Source of the DNA: Acidobacteriaceae bacterium
GTDB taxonomy: Bacteria; Acidobacteriota; Terriglobia; Terriglobales; Acidobacteriaceae
Assembly: GCA_003164255.1 (NCBI GenBank)
Contig: PLST01000586.1
Location: forward strand, 1,335-27,151
DNA length: 25,817 nt
Direction of reading: 5' to 3'
The notes below the pieces were generated by a model. It worked only from the letters and a program-made list of their open reading frames with translations. It did not search any database and was not told the DNA's origin. A program made the position numbers and the translations under genes. Shown here one piece after another: positions 7,315 through 15,145 of the stretch (position 1 is the first letter of the stretch; every line of letters begins with the position of its first letter).

Positions 7315-8214
7315 CTAGAGTTTGCCGCTTAGCCAGTTACTGAGCTTCTCGATCGGCAAACGTACGCCAAGGTAAAACTGGCCAAAGAGCGCATAGACCG
7401 CACTTACCTCGTCAAACCTCATCTCATAGATGAGCTTCTTGAAAACCACCGGGTCTTCTGCGAAGAGGTCGACGCCCCACTCCCAGTCATCCATGCCGAT
7501 CGAGCCGGAGATGATCTGCTTAACGACATCGCCGTAGCGGCGGCCGATGAGGCCATGCTCGTGCATCATGCGCTGACGTTCGGCGAAGGGAACGGAGTAC
7601 CAGTTGACCTTTTCGCCGCGTTTGCGATCCATGGGATAGAAGCAGAGATACTTTGCCTCAGGCACGGAAGGGAAGAGACGCGTCGCCATGGCGCTTGAAC
7701 CGCGCTGGAGCGAAGCTGCGATTTCAGCATTCCACTCTGGCGTGTGCTGGGCAAATCCCTTTGCCGCGGCAGCCTCGTAGGTTTTGCGGCTGGACTCGTA
7801 TAGGCCGAGCTCAACTACAGACACGTACGAGTGGGTGGGCGCGAGGTAGTTGTAAAGTTCGGTCTGGGCGAGATCGAGTTCAACCTGGTTGATCGCTTCG
7901 AACGAATCGCGGAAGTGGATGAGGATCAGGTCGCCTTTATGCCCCAGTTCCGAGAAGAGGGCCGAGCGAACAGGTGCATCGGGGGCAGCGAACTCGAGAG
8001 CCTTGAGCGCAGTGACGGCGTTGGCAGCGATGCGCTCGCGATCAACTTCAGCGGTTGCGTGCCAGGCTTTCCAATCGAAGCGGAAGAACTGGTGAAGCAG
8101 GCTTGAACCTTCAAGAGTGAGCGGAACAGGGGGAAACTCAGACAACGGGTGCACCTCAGGAATTAACTTGCATTCATCTTTATCGTAGCAAAGCAGGAAT
8201 GCATACGTGTGCAT
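7315..8214 (-). CDS. hemQ: Coproheme decarboxylase HemQ (chlorite dismutase family)
   Basis: Converts coproheme to haem b by two oxidative decarboxylations, the last step of the coproporphyrin-dependent haem pathway. Family signatures are clear in the second half: YPMDRKR with the catalytic tyrosine Tyr193, NWYSVPF, the axial His220 in MHEHGLIGRRY, ISGSIGMDDWEWGVDLF, and YEMRFDEVSAVY with Arg266. In Firmicutes the residue four after the catalytic Tyr is a lysine contacting a propionate; here it is Arg197. At 299 residues it is longer than the usual 250 or so, through about 20 extra N-terminal residues and an insertion around residues 140-185. The ATG at 8214 has a weak ribosome-binding site; a GTG about 20 codons downstream is an alternative. 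It lies about 0.8 kb from hemD, which supports the haem role. Confidence 0.93.
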   Translation of the reverse strand: MHTYAFLLCYDKDECKLIPEVHPLSEFPPVPLTLEGSSLLHQFFRFDWKAWHATAEVDRERIAANAVTALKALEFAAPDAPVRSALFSELGHKGDLILIHFRDSFEAINQVELDLAQTELYNYLAPTHSYVSVVELGLYESSRKTYEAAAAKGFAQHTPEWNAEIAASLQRGSSAMATRLFPSVPEAKYLCFYPMDRKRGEKVNWYSVPFAERQRMMHEHGLIGRRYGDVVKQIISGSIGMDDWEWGVDLFAEDPVVFKKLIYEMRFDEVSAVYALFGQFYLGVRLPIEKLSNWLSGKL

Positions 8215-8286
8215 TTATCTTTTATGTATGGTTTGGGTTACGGGAGCATGAAGAGTGTGCCACAGGCCTATATACTGAGGACGTTT

Positions 8287-8925
8287 ATGAGCGAAAAAAT
8301 TCTCGCGTTGCTAGTGGAGTTCATCACCCATGTCATCGATGCTGGCGGTTATGCTGGAATAGTGGCTCTGATGGGAATCAATTCATCCGGAGTTCCTCTT
8401 CCATCTGAATTGATCATGCCGTTTTCCGGGTACCTGGTTTACCTGGGGCGCTTCAATCTGGTTCTGGTGACACTGGCGGGAGCGATCGGGTGCAACGTAG
8501 GTTCCGCGGTTGCGTACTGGATTGGCTCCAAGGGCGGGCGACCGCTGGTAGAGCGCTATGGCAAATGGGTGCTGATGAGCCACCACGATCTTGACCGGAT
8601 GACGTGGTTTTTTGAAAGATACGGATCGATCGCGATCCTGGTGGGACGCATGCTGCCGGTGGTACAGACGTTTGTTGCCTTCCCGGCAGGGATTGCCCGG
8701 ATGCCGCGGCTGCGCTTTCACGTTTACACCTCGCTGGGTTCGTGTGTTTGGTATTTTTGCCTGGCGTATGTGGGCATGAAGTTGGGGGAGAAATGGCACA
8801 CGGATCCCCGGTTCTATGAGGCCTTTCATCGCTTCCACCTGGTGGTGGAGATTGCGCTGGTGGCGGGAATCGTGTGGTTTGTCTGGTCGCACCTGAGTCG
8901 CAGGAGTGAAGCGAAAGCAGCCTAG
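8287..8925 (+). CDS. DedA family membrane protein
   Basis: A polytopic inner-membrane protein of the DedA/SNARE-associated family (PF09335), now linked to lipid-carrier flipping and membrane homeostasis in other bacteria. Visible family features are the re-entrant segment SSGVPLPSELIMPFSGYL with its conserved Glu, the G-rich AVAYWIGSKGGRPLVERYGK, and the arginine-containing GRMLPVVQTFVAFPAG, followed by further membrane spans and a basic C-terminus. I chose the ATG at 8287 (213 residues) because GAGGA stands seven bases upstream and the protein then opens SEKILALL; the open frame extends back to 8209, but that part overlaps the divergent hemQ start and has no ribosome-binding site. Substrate cannot be told from sequence. 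Confidence 0.92.
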   Translation: MSEKILALLVEFITHVIDAGGYAGIVALMGINSSGVPLPSELIMPFSGYLVYLGRFNLVLVTLAGAIGCNVGSAVAYWIGSKGGRPLVERYGKWVLMSHHDLDRMTWFFERYGSIAILVGRMLPVVQTFVAFPAGIARMPRLRFHVYTSLGSCVWYFCLAYVGMKLGEKWHTDPRFYEAFHRFHLVVEIALVAGIVWFVWSHLSRRSEAKAA

Positions 8926-9040
8926 GGCTGCTGTGCGAGCGCAGAAACATTTCGAGAACAAGCGTTGTCTTGGCGAAAGGGACTAGAATCTGGTTCCGAT
9001 AGACGGTTATCGGCCAAATAAAAGAAAGTCGAGGAGAGAA

Positions 9041-10384
9041 ATGTCAGCAGAACACGAGAGCGGCCCAACGGCTGCCAAACAAGAGATTGCACCAGCAAAA
9101 GGAAAACTTGGAGTGATGGTGGTGGGCCTGGGCGCTGTGGCCACAACGATGATTGCCGGCGTTGAGGCTGTGCGGCGTGGTCTTGCCAAGCCAATTGGTT
9201 CGCTAACGCAGATGGGAACCATTCGGCTTGGCAAGCGCACGGAAAACAAGGTTCCCTATGTGAAGGATTTTGTACCGTTGGCCAACCTGAACGACCTGGT
9301 GTTTACAGGATGGGACATCTTTGAAGACAACGTCTACGAGTCCGCCGCGCATGCAGCGGTGCTGGACAAAGAAACGTTGCTCGCATTGAAGCCTTACCTG
9401 GAGACGATCAAGCCGCTTCCTGCGGTGTTCGACCAGTACTACGTAAAGCGGCTGCATGGCACCCACGTGAAGAAGGGCAAGAACAAGCGTGACCTTGCCG
9501 ACCAGTTGATTGAAGACATACGCAACTTTAAGAAAACCGTGGATCGCGTAGTGATGATCTGGTGCGGCTCGACAGAGATTTTTCTGGAGCCGACGGCCGT
9601 GCATGAGTCGATCGAGACATTCGAGAAGGGCCTGGAGACAAGCGATATCGGGATTGCTCCATCGCAGATTTATGCCTATGCCGCACTGAAAGAAGGCGTA
9701 CCGTTTGCCAATGGCGCGCCGAATCTGACCGTGGATACAAAAGCCCTGATTGAGTTGTCAAAACAAAATGCCGCGCCGATTTGCGGGAAGGACTTCAAGA
9801 CCGGGCAGACGTTTATGAAGACGGTTCTGGCGCCGGCATTCAAAGCGCGCCACCTTGGCGTGAGGGGATGGTTTTCAACAAACATTCTGGGCAACCGGGA
9901 TGGAGAGGTTCTGGACGATCCGCAGTCGTTCAAGACGAAGGAAGAGTCGAAGCTGGGGTCGCTTGAATACATTTTCCAGCCGGAGCTTTACCCGGACCTC
10001 TACAAGGACCTGTACCACAAGATTCGCATCAACTATTACCCACCGCGCGGCGACGATAAGGAAGCGTGGGACAACATCGACATTTTTGGTTGGCTCGGGT
10101 ATCCGATGCAAATCAAGGTCAATTTCCTGTGCCGCGACTCGATTCTTGCCGCACCGATCGCGCTTGACCTGGTTCTGTTTCTCGACCTGGCGAAACGCAC
10201 GCCCGGGTTGCGTTCGATCGGGATTCAGGAGTGGCTCAGCTTTTACTTGAAGGCCCCTCAGACAGCCGCAGGACTTTATCCGGAGCACGACCTGTTTATC
10301 CAATCGATGAAGCTGAAGAACACGCTGAGGCACATCATGGGCGAGTCGCTGATTACACATTTGGGGCTGGAGTACTACGACTAG
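9041..10384 (+). CDS. ino1: Inositol-3-phosphate synthase
   Basis: Isomerises glucose-6-phosphate to 1L-myo-inositol-1-phosphate using NAD, supplying inositol for phospholipids or compatible solutes. The 447-residue protein has the NAD-binding segment VMVVGLGAVATTMIAG (about 25-40), WCGSTEIF (174-181), the catalytic-region motif GKDFKTGQT (249-257), GWFSTNILGNRDG and a conserved C-terminal KNTLRHIMGESL. The first 20 or so residues are a variable extension. The start follows a clear GAGGAG. A TAGAAT at 8984-8989 could be a -10 box, but no matching -35 is apparent. The gene is single and ends at a strong bidirectional terminator. No downstream inositol-lipid genes are in the window, so the fate of the inositol is unknown. 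Confidence 0.95.
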   Translation: MSAEHESGPTAAKQEIAPAKGKLGVMVVGLGAVATTMIAGVEAVRRGLAKPIGSLTQMGTIRLGKRTENKVPYVKDFVPLANLNDLVFTGWDIFEDNVYESAAHAAVLDKETLLALKPYLETIKPLPAVFDQYYVKRLHGTHVKKGKNKRDLADQLIEDIRNFKKTVDRVVMIWCGSTEIFLEPTAVHESIETFEKGLETSDIGIAPSQIYAYAALKEGVPFANGAPNLTVDTKALIELSKQNAAPICGKDFKTGQTFMKTVLAPAFKARHLGVRGWFSTNILGNRDGEVLDDPQSFKTKEESKLGSLEYIFQPELYPDLYKDLYHKIRINYYPPRGDDKEAWDNIDIFGWLGYPMQIKVNFLCRDSILAAPIALDLVLFLDLAKRTPGLRSIGIQEWLSFYLKAPQTAAGLYPEHDLFIQSMKLKNTLRHIMGESLITHLGLEYYD

Positions 10385-10421
10385 GGCCGCATAAACATTG
10401 CGCCGGACGATGTCTGGTTCA

Positions 10422-10457
10422 AACGAAAGCCCCATCCGAGCGGATGGGGCTTTCGTT
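10422..10457. terminator. Strong bidirectional terminator between ino1 and gvpL/F
   Basis: A perfect 17-base inverted repeat (10422-10438 and 10441-10457) with a two-base centre, forming a GC-rich stem with AAA on one side and TTT on the other. It sits 38 bases after the ino1 stop and 19 bases from the stop of the convergent gene, so it can end transcription from both sides. The T-tract after the stem is short and interrupted in both directions. Confidence 0.85.
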
Positions 10458-10475
10458 GTTTCCTGTCCTGATGAT

Positions 10476-11282
10476 TCAAGCCAGAGTAGGTGCCGTCTGC
10501 AGAACCGGAATGGAGGGAGCAGCCACCGACTGGGGCACCGCGTGGGCCTGCTGGTGGGCTGAACGGGTAAGCTTGTGCACGAAATGGTAGGGCGGCCAGG
10601 GACCGGAGAGCTGCATGAGACACTCGCGCATCATAGCGCTGGTGGTAGCAAACTTGTTCTGATAGCGCTCCACGTACTTGCGGTCGATGAGGTGCGCAAC
10701 GTCGAGCACCATTTTTCCGTTTTCCGTGAGCCTGCAGCTGACTTCTTCGTCGAGGGGCATGAAGAGACGATGCATCTGGAAGCTGACGGCGCGCGCACGG
10801 GTCTGGCGCTCGCGCGTGCGGGTTGCATTCTCACGCAGGTTGGTCAAATACTCACGGCCGACGCTGTCAGCAGGCAGATGGCGCTCGACTTCCTTGCCGC
10901 AGCAATCGTCGACGAAGATCTTGAGGTGCATCTCAGTCTTACCGCGCAGCTTGTCGATGTTGCCGAGGAACTGACGCTGATTTGAACGGATGGATTTGCG
11001 GAGGATCTCGTCGTCGTTGAAGACTGTACCAAATCGAAAGGGAAGCACAGTGGAATGCTGGAAGCAATCTGCGATGACCCGGGCGTGATCGACGCCCGCC
11101 TTCTGGTTGAGGGCTTCGCTCGGGTTGTGCTCGCTTACGATGACGGCGAGGTCACTGGCTGGATAGAGGAAAACCTGATTGCCGCTGACTCCAAGGACCG
11201 ATTCAAGAGGAACAGGCTTACGATGACGGGCCAATTCAGGAAAGGCTTGTTTTTCACCAATGCAGTAGGCGTACCATGCCAT
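10476..11282 (-). CDS. GvpL/GvpF family protein (orphan)
   Basis: A protein of the GvpL/GvpF family (PF06386), whose members take part in gas-vesicle assembly where they are best known. Signatures are the N-terminal WYAYCIGE, VLPFRFGTVFNDDEIL in the middle, KTEMHLKIFVDD, GREYL, and LSGPWPPYHFV near the C-terminus. I chose the ATG at 11280-11282 (268 residues) because GGAG lies nine bases upstream; an ATG seven codons earlier has none. The last 30 residues are a variable, Pro/Ala/Gln-rich tail. No other gas-vesicle gene (gvpA, gvpC, gvpN, gvpK) occurs nearby, so a structural role in gas vesicles cannot be assumed. The gene appears to be transcribed alone from the AT-rich region upstream. Confidence 0.88.
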   Translation of the reverse strand: MAWYAYCIGEKQAFPELARHRKPVPLESVLGVSGNQVFLYPASDLAVIVSEHNPSEALNQKAGVDHARVIADCFQHSTVLPFRFGTVFNDDEILRKSIRSNQRQFLGNIDKLRGKTEMHLKIFVDDCCGKEVERHLPADSVGREYLTNLRENATRTRERQTRARAVSFQMHRLFMPLDEEVSCRLTENGKMVLDVAHLIDRKYVERYQNKFATTSAMMRECLMQLSGPWPPYHFVHKLTRSAHQQAHAVPQSVAAPSIPVLQTAPTLA

Positions 11283-11303
11283 GACAAGACGCTCCGTTTG
11301 CAT

Positions 11304-11685
11304 GCGCTTTGCGGCGCCGCAGGTTGGTAAAGCTCTGTTTGATCAGGAAGACTGCATAGTGGATCAGATCTCCGGGCTTGGGTTTTATGACCCGGCTCAA
11401 CTAGGGGGAATACTAGCCCTCGGAAAAGACGACTGGCAATATCTGGCGTCACAAAGTTGGCAGAAGTTGCCAGTTTTCCGCAAAATTGTATTTACATTAG
11501 TGAAGTCAACTTTGATGAGACACAAAATCGGCTTCGATTGGGCGCGCGAGCTCCCTATGACCCGTTCAGACCAGAAATCCGAACCAAGCTTTAACCTTAG
11601 GGATCCAATCGCTAGTTATGGCGACGCTATCGATGGTTGGAAGATTCTCCGGGGCCGGGAACCCGTATGTGGGTCAAAGCAGGGC
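11304..11685. other. AT-rich non-coding region upstream of gvpL/F
   Basis: About 380 bases with no gene I can support. The 60 bases from 11461 are 35% GC by hand count, much lower than the neighbours. A 156-codon open frame on the plus strand runs through it, but it starts inside the divergent gvpL/F start region, has no ribosome-binding site, overlaps the end of the next gene, and has an unremarkable composition, so I do not call it. The region probably holds the gvpL/F promoter plus repeated TGGCA elements. Confidence 0.5.
11458..11472. promoter_or_regulatory. Possible operator: TGGCA inverted repeat
   Basis: TGGCA-gaagt-TGCCA is a perfect five-base inverted repeat. Two further CTGGC copies lie just upstream at 11433 and 11443, making four related half-sites in about 40 bases. 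It is about 175 bases upstream of the gvpL/F start. Binding by a regulator is inference only. Confidence 0.3.
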
Positions 11686-12339
11686 TTATGGGAGGACCCT
11701 CTGGATGTGCAGATAGAGAGCAACATTGAGCAAAATGGAGATGGCAAGTAATCCCAGGGCAATGATCGCCACGAGGTTGACCTTGCCGCCCACAGCCTTC
11801 AGATCCTCGAGTAACTCCTGTTGTTCCAATGTATTCCGGTCAGTAGCCTCTCGAACCATCTCCAACTGGTCTTCAACGCGCCTGAGTGAGGAGTTCTGCT
11901 CGGCAACCTGATCGTGGAGGTCACGATGCTGAGTTTTGAGCTCAGCCAAGCCGGCTTCAAGCGGAGCGAGGTCCACTTCCGGCGTTGGCGGGGGAGGGGT
12001 TGGCGGGGGCGGCGGATTGAGGATGTTTGAAACCGCGGTGCCGATATTGCCGTCGAGTAGCGGCAGCAAGCGTTGCACAAATGGTAGTGCAACGCGCAGG
12101 ACATTGACTGCCCTCTGTAATGTGGAGGCCTGCTGAACGGGAGCCGTGGAGCTGGTGAGGGAGCGGCCCAAAGGCGGGGCAGGAGGAACCTGCGTTGCCT
12201 CGTCCTCGGCTGGCGGCAGATGTACACGTCCGCCATTTCCCATCGGCAGGGGAGAGCCCACCGCGCGAGGTTGGGGCGCTTCTGCTGACTCCGTGATTTG
12301 TTGCTGCTCTTCTATTCCTTCAGTCATCGATTCATCCAT
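11686..12339 (-). CDS. Proline-rich, coiled-coil protein with C-terminal membrane anchor
   Basis: I do not recognise a family. The 217-residue protein is built in four parts. A polar, Glu/Gln/Pro-rich N-terminal region spans roughly 1-70. A hydrophobic/amphipathic stretch (about 73-105) follows. A proline block with threonine breaks (about 109-119) comes next, then a long heptad-like segment (about 122-183), probably coiled coil. A single strong transmembrane helix (188-210) ends seven residues from the C-terminus. There is no signal peptide, so it resembles a tail-anchored membrane protein facing the cytoplasm. The start ATG at 12339 is preferred because GAGGG lies five bases upstream; the open frame extends 13 codons further without such a site. 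Confidence 0.75.
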   Translation of the reverse strand: MDESMTEGIEEQQQITESAEAPQPRAVGSPLPMGNGGRVHLPPAEDEATQVPPAPPLGRSLTSSTAPVQQASTLQRAVNVLRVALPFVQRLLPLLDGNIGTAVSNILNPPPPPTPPPPTPEVDLAPLEAGLAELKTQHRDLHDQVAEQNSSLRRVEDQLEMVREATDRNTLEQQELLEDLKAVGGKVNLVAIIALGLLAISILLNVALYLHIQRVLP

Positions 12340-12377
12340 CGGGTCCCTCTTTCCTGACGCTCCAAGGGTAATCACCA

Positions 12378-12406
12378 TGTATACCGGATTTTACGCCGTA
12401 TTGGAA
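12378..12406 (-). promoter_or_regulatory. Possible promoter for the tail-anchored protein gene
   Basis: On the minus strand TTCCAA and TATACA are separated by exactly 17 bases, and the predicted start of transcription would lie about 30 bases before the ATG at 12339. The -35 match is poor (three of six). No experimental support. Confidence 0.3.
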
Positions 12407-12516
12407 CCCTAAAACAGCGTTCTGGGAGCCCGCGGCCCCCCAAGAAGCGGTGAAAGCTCAAGTGCCCATACTCTGTTTCATGCTATTAAGGCTATCCTCA
12501 AGGACAGGAGTGGCTT

Positions 12517-13200
12517 GTGAAACCCGTTGTTGCCCGCACCCTGCGCAGCCTTCAAAACAATATTCTGGCCGGGATCATTACGATCGGGCCACTTTTTGTC
12601 ACTTATTTGATCTTCAGTTTCCTTTTCGGGACTTTGGCCAAAGCGGGCTTGCCGGCGATTCAGCTTTTCGCGGCGATTTTCCCCGCTTCCTGGCTCGAAC
12701 AGCCATGGCTTCAGTCGCTGCTGGCGATCGCGCTCACGCTGGTTGTGCTGTACGTGGGTGGACGACTGACCTCTCTGGTAATTGGCCGACAAGCTTTTAC
12801 CATGTTTGAGGCCTTGCTTGAGCGGTTGCCGTTTGTCGCCAAGGTCTACACATCGGTGCGCCAGCTTCTTGACACGATGATGTCCAAGAAAGAAACCAGC
12901 CAGCGGGTTGTTCTTGTGGACTTTCCGATTCCCGGGCAAAAGAGCATTGGATTCCTTACGCGGACATTGACGGACTCGACCACGGGAGCACAGTTGGCGG
13001 CTGTCCTGCTACCGAACGCCATTAACCCCACTTCCGCGTTCCTTCAGCTTCTTCCCATGGAGCGAGTGACCGCGACCGATCTGAGCATGGAGCAGGCGAT
13101 GAGCATGCTGATGACGGGCGGGGCGGTGGGACCGGAGACGATTCGATTCAACGATCCAGTCCCATCACAGGAGGATGGGGCACGGAGTATCACTCTTTGA
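12517..13200 (+). CDS. DUF502 family membrane protein
   Basis: A 227-residue protein of the DUF502 family (PF04367), which also contains the plant COV proteins; the biochemical role is unknown. It opens RSLQNNILAGIITIGPLFVT, typical of the family, has two membrane segments (about 18-40 and 67-93), and continues with the conserved soluble portion LLERLPFVAKVYTSVRQ, VVLVDFPIPGQKSIGFLT and VLLPNAINPTSAFLQLLP. The start is GTG, six bases after a GGAG; there is no better ATG. The stop lies inside the 3' end of the next, convergent gene (11-base overlap). Confidence 0.9.
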   Translation: MKPVVARTLRSLQNNILAGIITIGPLFVTYLIFSFLFGTLAKAGLPAIQLFAAIFPASWLEQPWLQSLLAIALTLVVLYVGGRLTSLVIGRQAFTMFEALLERLPFVAKVYTSVRQLLDTMMSKKETSQRVVLVDFPIPGQKSIGFLTRTLTDSTTGAQLAAVLLPNAINPTSAFLQLLPMERVTATDLSMEQAMSMLMTGGAVGPETIRFNDPVPSQEDGARSITL

Positions 13201-14314
13201 GGGCCGGATCACTAGCGGATTCGGTGGCGGCAATTGCTTCTTCGGCATGTTCGCTTTCGACGGTGACCTTGCGCAGGCTGATGTGGTCAAGCTGGGCCCA
13301 AATGAGTCCAACGGGGACGATGCCGAGAAACGTGGTGAGCAGCAGGACAGTGGCACATGCGGTGGCGGCTTCGGCGTTGGCGCCAAAGATACCGGTGATG
13401 GCGGCGGCGACAATTCCGATTTGTGTGAACCAGCCGAGGATGGGGAGTTGGAAGATACTAGCTCCGCCGCTGGCCACCATGAGAAGAACGCATTTCGAAG
13501 GGGTGACGGCGGCCAACTCCGGACTTGCCGAGAAGGCTCGGCAGCCGGCGAAATAGGCTGCGGCGATGAACAACCACATAACTATGGAGAGCGTTGCAAC
13601 GACGCTGAACTCTCCAAAGGTGCGCATGGTGTCGAGGCCTGCATGGAAGGCACGAATCTTTTCACCAGCCGCGGCCCCAAGCTTTTTTGAGAAGAGGCCG
13701 AAACTGTGTTCGGCGAACGACGCGACGGTTGCTCCGGCCAAACTTACGGCAACAAGAAAGAGAGCGCCCAACAGGGTGAGCACAAGTCCGCCATAGCGAG
13801 CGGCAAATGCCGCCAGAGCGGGAGAATGGTCCCCGAGAGCGGTCACGAGGTGCGAATGGCTTGTAGCCTTCATAATCTCCGCGTACGGCACCGAGAGCAT
13901 GGCGCATGAAAAGATGAGAGCCATGGCGCCGGCGTCGAAGAGGCGTTCGACAACGTATACCGCAAGTTGGGAACTGAGCGGGAGGCCAGTCTTTTTTGCA
14001 ACGAGGTAGGGGCGAACTGGATCGGCGACCCGGCCGATGAGGGCCACGCCAGTGAAGCCGATGACCTGCGTTCCGAGCAGAGAAAATGGCCCAACGTGCT
14101 TGCTGTGCTTGAGAAGGCGGGCCCATCGCGCGCTGCGGAAGCCGTAAGCCAGATAGATACAGCCGGTGCTGACAGCGATCAGGCCCCAGTTGGCCTGGGC
14201 AAGCTGGGAGCGAAAAACGCCGAAATCAAAGTGGATCCGGTCGTGGCCCCAAACCACGAGCGCTACCAACGCAACAAGCACCACCAAACCAAAAATCAAT
14301 TGATTCTTCTTCAA
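13190..14314 (-). CDS. Flippase-like membrane protein (lysylphosphatidylglycerol synthase TM-region family)
   Basis: An integral membrane protein of 374 residues with about eight to nine hydrophobic segments, matching the UPF0104/AglD-like family (PF03706). It has the family's GFRSARWARLLK after the second span and GRVADPVRPYLVAKKTG followed by YVVERLFDAGA. It lacks the soluble aminoacyl-transferase domain of true MprF, so lipid modification is unlikely; relatives are often proposed to move lipid-linked molecules. The start is TTG (14312-14314), supported by GGAG five bases upstream; no ATG or GTG fits better. It is the last gene of a minus-strand group after the lytic transglycosylase (71-base gap) and overlaps the convergent DUF502 gene tail to tail. 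Confidence 0.85.
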   Translation of the reverse strand: MKKNQLIFGLVVLVALVALVVWGHDRIHFDFGVFRSQLAQANWGLIAVSTGCIYLAYGFRSARWARLLKHSKHVGPFSLLGTQVIGFTGVALIGRVADPVRPYLVAKKTGLPLSSQLAVYVVERLFDAGAMALIFSCAMLSVPYAEIMKATSHSHLVTALGDHSPALAAFAARYGGLVLTLLGALFLVAVSLAGATVASFAEHSFGLFSKKLGAAAGEKIRAFHAGLDTMRTFGEFSVVATLSIVMWLFIAAAYFAGCRAFSASPELAAVTPSKCVLLMVASGGASIFQLPILGWFTQIGIVAAAITGIFGANAEAATACATVLLLTTFLGIVPVGLIWAQLDHISLRKVTVESEHAEEAIAATESASDPALKE

Positions 14315-14385
14315 GCAAGCTCCGTTCCCTAGATTCCTAATAGGTATTCTAATGGCCGATAGACCGGACTGATGACGAAGGGAAC

Positions 14386-15114
14386 CTACTTCTGCATGGC
14401 CGAGGTTTGTGTGGTTGCAGCCTTAACCTGGGCGTCGCGGGCCAGCACTCGGCGATTGAACTCGTGGATCACGCGGGCCACATAGACCTTGGTTTCATGG
14501 TAGGGCGGGATGCCGTGGTACTTATCGACCGCGGCTGCGCCGGCGTTGTAGGCGGCAAGCGCCAAAGCCAGATTATCGTGATAGCGAACAAGAAGGGAAT
14601 CGAGATAAGTGGAGCCTCCGCGCACGTTCTGGTCGGGCTTGTAGCTGTCATGGACGCCGAGATCGCCGGCCGTCTGGGGCATCAGTTGCATCAATCCCTG
14701 GGCTCCGGCCTGACTCCGGGCACGGGGATTACCGCCGCTCTCGGCTTTCACAAGGCTGGCAAGCAGATCGACGTCGAGATTGTGTTCGCGCCCGGCCCGG
14801 GCCAGCATCTCATTCAGATCAGCCTGGCTGAGTTTCTTGTCGGAGATTGCAGACGAGGGAACAGTTGAAGCGCCGTTGGCAATGTCAGTTGCAGCGGGTG
14901 AATAGGGCACGATCTCGACGTTCGCAATCTCGTCTGGGGCAATTTGAATGTAGTTGTCTTCGCCGGTGCTCAAGTAGAGGCGCATGTGGCCGTCAACCTG
15001 CGCGTGATGATTGCAATTGACGACGAATCCGGTGCGCAGAGTAACGCGCTCGGCCGCCTGGAGCGACAGAGGAAGCAAGGCGGCCATGAGAAGAAGTGTT
15101 CCGCGCCCGATCAT
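14386..15114 (-). CDS. Secreted lytic transglycosylase (SLT domain)
   Basis: Cleaves peptidoglycan glycan strands to 1,6-anhydromuropeptides in the periplasm. A signal peptide ends about SLQA, followed by a 60-residue region of unknown fold, a linker, and the SLT domain (PF01464) over the second half. The catalytic glutamate is in LVKAESGGNPRARS (Glu125 from this start). The typical GAQGLMQLMPQTA and LALAAYNAGAAAV follow. The ATG at 15114 is chosen over an upstream TTG because GAGG lies six bases before it. It lies 31 bases downstream of the HAD phosphatase gene on the same strand, so they are probably co-transcribed. The products it releases would feed MurNAc recycling, in which MurQ (encoded at 19934-20911) acts. 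Confidence 0.93.
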   Translation of the reverse strand: MIGRGTLLLMAALLPLSLQAAERVTLRTGFVVNCNHHAQVDGHMRLYLSTGEDNYIQIAPDEIANVEIVPYSPAATDIANGASTVPSSAISDKKLSQADLNEMLARAGREHNLDVDLLASLVKAESGGNPRARSQAGAQGLMQLMPQTAGDLGVHDSYKPDQNVRGGSTYLDSLLVRYHDNLALALAAYNAGAAAVDKYHGIPPYHETKVYVARVIHEFNRRVLARDAQVKAATTQTSAMQK

Positions 15115-15145
15115 CTTTGACCTCAAAACCCAGACTCCTGTGTCA

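Noticed and set aside
8269..8276. TATATACT as a promoter for the DedA gene
   Set aside because: Transcription would begin at the ribosome-binding site or start codon itself, which conflicts with the clear GAGGA used for translation.
11281..11751. A 156-codon open frame on the plus strand across the AT-rich region
   Set aside because: It overlaps genes at both ends, begins inside the opposite gene's start region, has no ribosome-binding site, and its product shows no recognisable motif.
10476..12339. A gas-vesicle gene cluster
   Set aside because: Only the GvpL/F protein is present; the neighbouring coiled-coil protein has no gas-vesicle motif.
13190..14314. MprF-type lysylphosphatidylglycerol synthase
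   Set aside because: Only the membrane region is present; the C-terminal transferase domain is missing, so only the broader family is called.
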